Below, in pieces: positions 28,185 to 34,572 of a stretch of 34,572 nucleotides of DNA. The DNA is from Chloroflexota bacterium (lineage in GTDB: Bacteria; Patescibacteriota; Saccharimonadia; Saccharimonadales; Saccharimonadaceae). How positions within the stretch are numbered: position 1 is the first letter of the stretch; each line of letters opens with the position of its first letter. The notes beneath the pieces are model-generated. The model saw only the letters and a program-made list of their open reading frames with translations, was not told the DNA's origin and ran no database searches. Made by a program: the position numbers and the translations under genes. The DNA lies in NCBI GenBank assembly GCA_004145215.1, contig SEAL01000007.1:1-34572 (forward strand), given 5' to 3'.

Positions 28185-29768
28185 TCACCGTAAACGCTTC
28201 GGACGGAAATTCTGTCGCGGAATAACATCTTTTAATTTGTCGACGACTTCACGACCTAGGCGCTGCGATTCACTACGATGCGCCATCACGCTCAGGGCGT
28301 CGATCATTTCTCCGGCAACATAAAAATCAACACGAACCAAATCTTCGGCAATGTACGTATCGAGTTCGTAGTTGAAACTGCCGTACCCGCTCGTGACACT
28401 CTTTAGTTGGTCATAGAAATCAGTCAGTAGGTTTGCAAGCGGTGCTTCAAATGCAATCAGGGCACGTTCGTCGATATAGCTGAGATTTTTTTGCTGCCCG
28501 CGCTTGTTGACGATCAACTGGATCACCGCGCCGATATATTCTTTTGGAACGATAATTTCACCCTGAATCCAGGGTTCACGAATTTCATTAATTCTAATGA
28601 CGTCTGGCAGGTCACTGGCGCTTTTGATATCCAGCTGCGTGCCATCAGTCAGCATAACCTGATAGTCGGTCGATGGATTCGTTACTACCAAATCAAGGCT
28701 ATATTCGCGCTCTAATCGCTCGCGAACAATGTCCATATGCAGTAGCCCGAGGAATCCAATACGCACACCGAACCCTAGTACGGGCGAGTTCTCAGGTTCA
28801 AATTGCAGTGCGCTGTCGCTGAGACTCAGTTTTTCGACTGCATCTTTTAATTCCTGATAGTCTTCGTTACTCACCGGGAAAAATCCGGCATACACGAACG
28901 GCTTGACGTTTTGATAGCCTGGCAACATTGCATCGGCGTGCGTGCGTTTCGTCGTAACCGTATCACCTACTTTTGCGTCACGAGTCGTTTTGAGGTTGGT
29001 GACAATATAGCCAATTTCGCCTGTTGTCATTTCGGCGTTCGCCTTCATCGTAGGATTTAATGATCCGACTTCGAGCGCCAATCCATCAGCACTGGTTGCT
29101 AACATCTGAATCGTATCGCCCTTTTTGATCGAACCATCGACGACACGTGTATATAAAATCACACCGCGATAATCATCATAATAACTGTCAAAAATCAGCG
29201 CGCGTGTTGGCGCCGCAGGATCACCTGATGGCGGCGTGACCTTTTCGACAACCGCATCCAGAACTTTTTCGACACCGAGGCCGGTCTTTGCACTGATCTG
29301 CAAAATGTCAGATTCGTCACAGCCTAATAGGTTGATAATTTCGGCACTGACCCTTGGCACATCAGCAGCAGGCAGATCGATTTTATTCAGTACCGGAATG
29401 ATCGTTAAATCCGCAGCAAGTGCCAGATACACGTTTGCGAGTGTCTGAGCCTGGATACCCTGACTGGCATCAACTACCAAAATAGCACCCTCGCAGGCTT
29501 CCAGACTACGGGAAACCTCGTAGCTAAAATCGACGTGACCAGGAGTATCGATCAGGTTCAGGTCGACACCGTTATGTTGCATACGAACCGGCGCGAGTTT
29601 GATCGTGATTCCCTTTTCTCGCTCCAGATCCATACTATCAAGTAGTTGCGACTTCATATCACGTTTTTGCACCGTACCGGTCATTTCCATCATGCGGTCA
29701 GCAAGTGTCGACTTTCCGTGGTCGATGTGCGCAATAATACAAAAGTTTCGAATGTGAGATTGATCCAT
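28185..29768 (-). CDS. lepA: elongation factor 4 (LepA), 3'-disrupted
   Basis: RNFCIIAHIDHGKSTLADRMM, DTPGHVDFSYEVSRSLEACEGA, NKIDLPAAD, through LKDVIPRQNF, then RPKRLR*; canonical C-terminal ~70 aa missing. Confidence 0.93.
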   Translation of the reverse strand: MDQSHIRNFCIIAHIDHGKSTLADRMMEMTGTVQKRDMKSQLLDSMDLEREKGITIKLAPVRMQHNGVDLNLIDTPGHVDFSYEVSRSLEACEGAILVVDASQGIQAQTLANVYLALAADLTIIPVLNKIDLPAADVPRVSAEIINLLGCDESDILQISAKTGLGVEKVLDAVVEKVTPPSGDPAAPTRALIFDSYYDDYRGVILYTRVVDGSIKKGDTIQMLATSADGLALEVGSLNPTMKANAEMTTGEIGYIVTNLKTTRDAKVGDTVTTKRTHADAMLPGYQNVKPFVYAGFFPVSNEDYQELKDAVEKLSLSDSALQFEPENSPVLGFGVRIGFLGLLHMDIVRERLEREYSLDLVVTNPSTDYQVMLTDGTQLDIKSASDLPDVIRINEIREPWIQGEIIVPKEYIGAVIQLIVNKRGQQKNLSYIDERALIAFEAPLANLLTDFYDQLKSVTSGYGSFNYELDTYIAEDLVRVDFYVAGEMIDALSVMAHRSESQRLGREVVDKLKDVIPRQNFRPKRLR

Positions 29769-30691
29769 ATAGTTATGGTTGATGCAATTGCCATTTTCGT
29801 AAATGCGTTAAACAGTTTTGCGTCAAACAAGCCTTTGATACGTCGACTCATAACGACAAATAAAATCAGTACCTCAACAACCGCAACAATTGATTGAGCA
29901 TACGCCAGCCCATAGGCTCCCATTCCTAATTCTAGACTGAACCAGATCGCCAGCCCAATATTCAAACTAATGGCAAAAATCGATATATAGAGTGGTGTTT
30001 TTGTGTCTTGCTGCGCATAAAAACTACGGGCAGCGATATAGTAAATCGACCTGAACAGAATAGCAACGACAAGCGCACCCAACAGTCCCGCCATTAGTGC
30101 ATCACCACCATTTTTAATAAAGTTCACTAAATACCCACGAGTAAAATACGTAACAACCGCCACCGGCATTGCCAACCACACGATGACACGCAGCACCGTT
30201 TGCAGTTCCGATTTGAACAAATCGGGGCGCCCTTGGCTGAGTCGCTCAGTCATTTTTGGAAATGCTGCCGTACTGATCACGACGCCGATCATATTAATTG
30301 GCGCCATGTGGAGTGTCGTCGCCTGGTTATACGCGGCCAGCGTCCCCATTGCAAAGCGTGAAGCCAAGTTGGTCTCTACAATTCCTACCAAAAAGTCCAT
30401 TCCCTGGTCAAGTGATCGCGCCGGAAGAAGTGACAATACTTTTCGAAATCCTTTGTTTTTCCAGTAGATCTTGAATCTGTAATCAAATCCTAGCCCTAAC
30501 AGTCCAATAAAGGCAGCGATGTAGGCATCATACCCTGTTTTGTACGTATCGTAATACGTACCGTTCAATAGACGCATTCGGAAGAATCCGAACAACAGGG
30601 AAATAAGTGTCGATCCAGCCAGCAGCGCTGCTGCCAGCTGGATTGTCAGGCGCTTATTCGCGCGAGCAACAACACTTTGCACTCTTCCCAT
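29690..30691 (-). CDS. murJ: MurJ/MviN lipid II flippase, internally deleted
   Basis: FRMRLLN...YDAYIAAF then directly GLLGLGFDYRFKIYWKNKGFRKVLSLLPARSLDQGMDFLVGIVETNLASR; 333 aa versus usual ~500+. Confidence 0.85.
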   Translation of the reverse strand: MGRVQSVVARANKRLTIQLAAALLAGSTLISLLFGFFRMRLLNGTYYDTYKTGYDAYIAAFIGLLGLGFDYRFKIYWKNKGFRKVLSLLPARSLDQGMDFLVGIVETNLASRFAMGTLAAYNQATTLHMAPINMIGVVISTAAFPKMTERLSQGRPDLFKSELQTVLRVIVWLAMPVAVVTYFTRGYLVNFIKNGGDALMAGLLGALVVAILFRSIYYIAARSFYAQQDTKTPLYISIFAISLNIGLAIWFSLELGMGAYGLAYAQSIVAVVEVLILFVVMSRRIKGLFDAKLFNAFTKMAIASTITIWINLTFETFVLLRTSTTESRHLLTA

Positions 30692-30703
30692 GACACACCA
30701 CCT

Positions 30704-32587
30704 TTATGCCGCGTGAGCGTACAGTTGAGCTTCCTTTGGAAGTTTCGTATCCTTTAGTAGTTCTTCGACAGTTGCTTCGTCGATCGTTTCTTCAACCAAC
30801 AATGCTTGCGCTAGTTTATCGAGACTTTCGCGGTTATGTGTAATCACAATTTCAGCACGTCGTGCAGCTTCTTTGATCAGCTGTTCAACTTCGCTGTCGA
30901 TGACTTTTGCGGTTTCGTTACTATATGGACGATCGTGTGTCATCTTGTCGAAAACCATACCGCCGTTATCTTCATGGAAAACTTGGTCGCGTAGCTTACT
31001 ACCCATACCTTGTTCAATTACCATGTCGCGCGCAATTTCAGTTGCCTTTCGGAGGTCTGACCCAGCACCAGTCGTGATACCATCTGCCCCGTAAAGGATT
31101 TTTTCTGCAACACGTCCACCCATTGCACGAGCAAGGATATCTTTGAATTCGTAAACATTCGTATAGCTTTTGTCTTCCGGCGGCAAGAACCACGTGACGC
31201 CACCTGTGCCACCACGAGGTATGATCGTGACTTTATGGACAGGATCACTATCAGGCAAGACGTGACCCACAATTGCGTGACCAGCTTCGTGATATGCCGT
31301 CAGCTCTTTTTCTTTTTCGTTCATGACTTTCGTCTTGCGCTCTGGTCCAATTGCAACCTTTTCGAACGCCTCTGTCAGGTCATCGTTGTTGATCTTTTTA
31401 CGATTTGCACGTGCGGCGATAATTGCAGCTTCGTTTGCAATGTTTGCCAGGTCAGCACCAGACGAACCAGCTGTTTTTGCAGCCAATTTATCAATCTTGA
31501 CGGTATCGTCGGTTGGCTTCTTTTTGAAGTGCACCTTCAGAATAGCTTCACGGTCACGTCGCTCTGGCAGCATGATATTTGTTCGGCGATCGAAACGACC
31601 TGGTCGTAGTAATGCTGGGTCGAGTACGTCTGCACGGTTTGTTGCCGCTAGCACGATGACGTTCGTCCCTGTTTCGAAGCCATCCATTTCAACCAAGATC
31701 TGGTTCAATGTCTGTTCACGTTCGTCGTGTCCGCCGCCCATACCGCTACCACGCTTGCGACCAACAGCATCAATTTCATCGATAAAGATAATCGCTGGTG
31801 AGTTTTTCTTTGCTTTTGCAAACAGATCACGAACACGTGACGCACCAACACCAACAAACATTTCAACGAACTCTGAACCAGAAATACTAAAGAATGGCAC
31901 ATTTGCTTCACCCGCAACAGCGCGTGCAAGCATAGTTTTACCAGTACCTGGACTACCGACTAACAGTACACCCTTTGGAATCTTCGCCCCAAGCTCTTCG
32001 TATTTTTTTGGATGCTTTAGGAAGTCGACGACCTCTTCGAGGTCTTGTTTTGCGCTATCATTACCGGCGATATCAGCAAATAACACTTTTTCTTTATCTG
32101 TGCCATACAATTTTGCCTTTGATTTGCCGAATCCCATCGCCTGATTGTTCTGGCCTTGCGCCTGGCGCATCATAAACATAAAGAATCCGACAATTAGCAG
32201 AACCGGAACGATAATGATCGCAAGGTTCCAAAGCGTTTGGCCAGTTTCAGATGGTGCAGTGTCTTCTAGGATGCGCTGTTTGACATCTTTGTTCAGAGTG
32301 TCATCGCGAAGTAGCGTACTGACACCACCTTGCAGATAAGAAGACTCTTTCGGCTCATCGCTGCCTTTTGGTGTAATTTTGAGATTATTACCGCTACCTT
32401 CGATTTTTTCGATTTCACCTTTGTTTGCGCGCTCGATAACCGAAGAAATATTGACGTTCTTCAGTTGATCACGAGGAGTAACAATTGCAAATACAGTTAA
32501 TATACCCAGAACAACAATTGCCCAGAATAATCCTAGACGAATCCAGTTTGATGTATTTTTTTTCGGTGGTTTGCTTTTTGTTGCCAT
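30704..32587 (-). CDS. ftsH: ATP-dependent zinc metalloprotease FtsH
   Basis: [59 protein letters not shown]; preferred start [10 protein letters not shown] at 32587. Confidence 0.97.
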   Translation of the reverse strand: MATKSKPPKKNTSNWIRLGLFWAIVVLGILTVFAIVTPRDQLKNVNISSVIERANKGEIEKIEGSGNNLKITPKGSDEPKESSYLQGGVSTLLRDDTLNKDVKQRILEDTAPSETGQTLWNLAIIIVPVLLIVGFFMFMMRQAQGQNNQAMGFGKSKAKLYGTDKEKVLFADIAGNDSAKQDLEEVVDFLKHPKKYEELGAKIPKGVLLVGSPGTGKTMLARAVAGEANVPFFSISGSEFVEMFVGVGASRVRDLFAKAKKNSPAIIFIDEIDAVGRKRGSGMGGGHDEREQTLNQILVEMDGFETGTNVIVLAATNRADVLDPALLRPGRFDRRTNIMLPERRDREAILKVHFKKKPTDDTVKIDKLAAKTAGSSGADLANIANEAAIIAARANRKKINNDDLTEAFEKVAIGPERKTKVMNEKEKELTAYHEAGHAIVGHVLPDSDPVHKVTIIPRGGTGGVTWFLPPEDKSYTNVYEFKDILARAMGGRVAEKILYGADGITTGAGSDLRKATEIARDMVIEQGMGSKLRDQVFHEDNGGMVFDKMTHDRPYSNETAKVIDSEVEQLIKEAARRAEIVITHNRESLDKLAQALLVEETIDEATVEELLKDTKLPKEAQLYAHAA

Positions 32588-32654
32588 ACTGCCTGTTACT
32601 AATCCTTTCGAGTCAAGATAAAATAGAGATTTCCCACTCCTACTATCATAGCAC

Positions 32655-33527
32655 TTATCGGGACACCTCGACAATAAATTCAGTCTTCGTAAAGCGAAGT
32701 GTTATACCTTTGCTGATTTCGTAAACACGACCGCCATGTAACGTTTTTATAGCATGTAGCATCTGCTGACGCTGCTTTATCGTCAGACTGTCCTGCAGGT
32801 GGCGCAGACAAATTTGACGCAGCAATTCAACGGCGACATCCGAACCAATTGAAATAAACAGATGTCTAGGATAATGGAGCCTCGCTGGTAAAACAGAATT
32901 AACCTCTGCTTCAATCTGATCGCGCAGCTCTGCTTGCCTCGATCGAAGCAGCGCCATATATTCAACAGAATCGTCACTAGCCATGCGAAGTGCAGCTCGC
33001 ATACGGTTGCGCAGGTATTTTTGACTGCTATTCGTACTGTCTTCTCGCCACTGCAAATTATGCTCAGCCGCGTACTGTAGAATCGCTTTTTTTCGCGTTG
33101 ACAGTAGTGGACGCCGTACATCCGACCGCCCCAACACAGCCAGGCCGCGCCATCCAGTTCCACGCTGGCAGTTGATGGCAACTGTTTCGAGTAAATCATC
33201 CGCATGGTGCGCCGTCATAATCAGCCCGTCATGCTGCTGTGCAACGGTAGACAAAAATGCATACCTGCGACGTCGTGCCATTTCTTCACTCGATGTCACC
33301 CCCAACTCTTCGCGCTTTGTCGTATATTCAAGTCCGTATTTTTCTGCCAATTTCTGGACGAATATCGCGTCATCTGCCGAATCATCCCTGATTCCGTGAT
33401 CAAAGTGCGCCACGATAATCTCGCCTTTCGGCAAGTTCGTTAACCATACCGACTCGTCGTGTATTAGTTTATGCAGCAAAACAACCGAATCGACTCCACC
33501 ACTTACACCGACAACATACGTATTCAT
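32655..33527 (-). CDS. tilS: tRNA(Ile)-lysidine synthase TilS
   Basis: VVGVSGGVDSVVLLHKL, VAHFDHGIRDDSADDAIFV, MTAHHADDLLETVAINCQRGTGWRGL, DSTNSSQKYLRNRMR. Confidence 0.95.
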   Translation of the reverse strand: MNTYVVGVSGGVDSVVLLHKLIHDESVWLTNLPKGEIIVAHFDHGIRDDSADDAIFVQKLAEKYGLEYTTKREELGVTSSEEMARRRRYAFLSTVAQQHDGLIMTAHHADDLLETVAINCQRGTGWRGLAVLGRSDVRRPLLSTRKKAILQYAAEHNLQWREDSTNSSQKYLRNRMRAALRMASDDSVEYMALLRSRQAELRDQIEAEVNSVLPARLHYPRHLFISIGSDVAVELLRQICLRHLQDSLTIKQRQQMLHAIKTLHGGRVYEISKGITLRFTKTEFIVEVSR

Positions 33528-33533
33528 AGGTAA

Positions 33534-33704
33534 CTAAAACCTCTTTGAAATCTGCACCCCAATCCAAATGCCAAATATTCCACCGATAAATCCACCCAAA
33601 ATACTCCAGCCACCGAGTGGATCGTTGTCTCCAAACAATACTGGAATATACGAGCCAATTGCCCCGAACACAGTTGCGAACAGTAATATTGATTTTTTAT
33701 TCAT
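33534..33704 (-). CDS. small two-TM membrane protein
   Basis: MNKKSILLFATVFGAIGSYIPVLFGDNDPLGGWSILGGFIGGIFGIWIGVQISKRF. Confidence 0.65.
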   Translation of the reverse strand: MNKKSILLFATVFGAIGSYIPVLFGDNDPLGGWSILGGFIGGIFGIWIGVQISKRF

Positions 33705-33754
33705 AGATATGTTTAGTATATCGCGAATCACCTACTTTAGGGCATAATAGTAGC

Positions 33755-34572
33755 ATGAAAAAGAAAGTGCTTATTACCATCATGATTATACTCATCTCAC
33801 TCGTTGCCCTTGCCGCCGTTATCGTTGCCGCGATCTATTTTTGGCCGCTCCGATCATCCAGCCTACAAACCGGTACACCAAAAACAATTTCATACGAGCA
33901 GTCAATCGCGCAAACCGGCGCCCTGGCCCAGTCCGAATCAAAACGCGGCGTGCTGGATACCTGCCAATCAAAAGTAATGACGCATGGACAAAAAACTGCA
34001 AAAACAGTAGTCATGCTCCACGGTGTGACAGCTTGTCCTGATCAATATGACGGCCTTGCAAAGGTTTTCTATGATGCCGGTTATAACGTTTACATTCCGC
34101 GAGCCCCGTATCACGGTACAGCGAATAAAAAAGACCATGGACAAGTGACAGCCCAGAATCTAGTTGATTACGTTAATACGTCTATCACCGCTGCGACAGG
34201 CCTAGGTGACGAGCTGGGTGTTGTCGGCCTTTCCGGTGGCGGCATGTTGGCAACATGGGCATCGGAATACCGACCAGAAGTCAAACGTGCGCTGATATTA
34301 TCACCATTCTATGAACCAGCGGCTGCACAGGCGCCAAAATGGCAACTACCTTTCCTACACGTACTGTACGGATTTCACATTCTACCAGATACCTTTATCG
34401 AACCCGCTACTCCAGACGGTGCAGCATTCTCGTACCGCGCGCTGGCAAATTACGACATTGTCGCCAAAAACTTCAAAAAAGACCCGAGCGGACTATCGCT
34501 CCAGTCGATCGCCGTCGTCACAAGTGATAGCGATGATCAAATTGATCTGTCGCTCGCCAAATCAATTCCGCA
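33755..34572 (+). CDS. alpha/beta hydrolase-like protein with N-terminal TM, partial at window edge
   Basis: Translated by eye from ATG 33755: MKKKVLITIMIILISLVALAAVIVAAIYFW...TVVMLHGVTACPDQYDGLAKVFYDAGYNVYIPRAPYHG...LGVVGLSGGGMLATWAS; G-x-S-x-G nucleophile elbow. Not in the supplied ORF list. Confidence 0.85.
   Translation, partial: MKKKVLITIMIILISLVALAAVIVAAIYFWPLRSSSLQTGTPKTISYEQSIAQTGALAQSESKRGVLDTCQSKVMTHGQKTAKTVVMLHGVTACPDQYDGLAKVFYDAGYNVYIPRAPYHGTANKKDHGQVTAQNLVDYVNTSITAATGLGDELGVVGLSGGGMLATWASEYRPEVKRALILSPFYEPAAAQAPKWQLPFLHVLYGFHILPDTFIEPATPDGAAFSYRALANYDIVAKNFKKDPSGLSLQSIAVVTSDSDDQIDLSLAKSIP

Noticed and set aside
28180-28230. UGA recoding (as in Gracilibacteria/SR1) to explain the odd lepA end
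   Set aside because: TGA is used as an ordinary stop (for example the GT4 gene ending at 4119), TAA follows soon after, and the conserved ending is in a different frame.
31323-32144. 273-aa + strand ORF antisense to ftsH
   Set aside because: Antisense shadow of a highly conserved FtsH coding region.
1-34572. CRISPR arrays, tRNA/rRNA genes, transposases, integrases
   Set aside because: No regularly spaced repeats, no recognisable tRNA/rRNA motifs, no transposase or recombinase-like protein seen in the window.

Overview
Accessory-rich chromosomal window with Candidatus Patescibacteria/CPR (Saccharibacteria-like) character: short genes, standard code, many leaderless-type promoters, TrbL-like membrane protein, type IV pilin, large secreted proteins. 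Left part: DUF192-like protein (partial), RimK ATP-grasp plus retropepsin-like partner, a second ATP-grasp, two glycosyltransferase-like genes, a TrbL/VirB6-like protein and a large polytopic membrane protein. Middle: dnaJ, Asn/Thr-rich surface protein, coiled-coil protein, glycoside-hydrolase-like protein, dnaK, pilin, Cys-containing repeat surface protein, SurA-like protein. Right: two ABC systems, grpE, hrcA with a CIRCE element, tatA/tatC, guanylate kinase-like gene, lepA, murJ, ftsH, tilS and an alpha/beta hydrolase (partial). The strongest unexpected signal is a set of internally deleted or truncated copies of normally invariant genes between about 18 and 31 kb: two ABC ATPases lacking Walker A, murJ lacking about 160 internal aa plus its C-terminus, lepA lacking about 70 aa near its end with the true terminus visible out of frame, and a SurA-like gene with an out-of-frame terminus. 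This may be real gene decay or structural variation, or an assembly artefact; read-level checking is decisive. Other candidates are unannotated micropeptide genes, notably a 44-aa amphipathic hydrophobic peptide between hrcA and grpE and a 29-aa TM peptide near tatC. All family calls are from reading the sequence; no searches were run.
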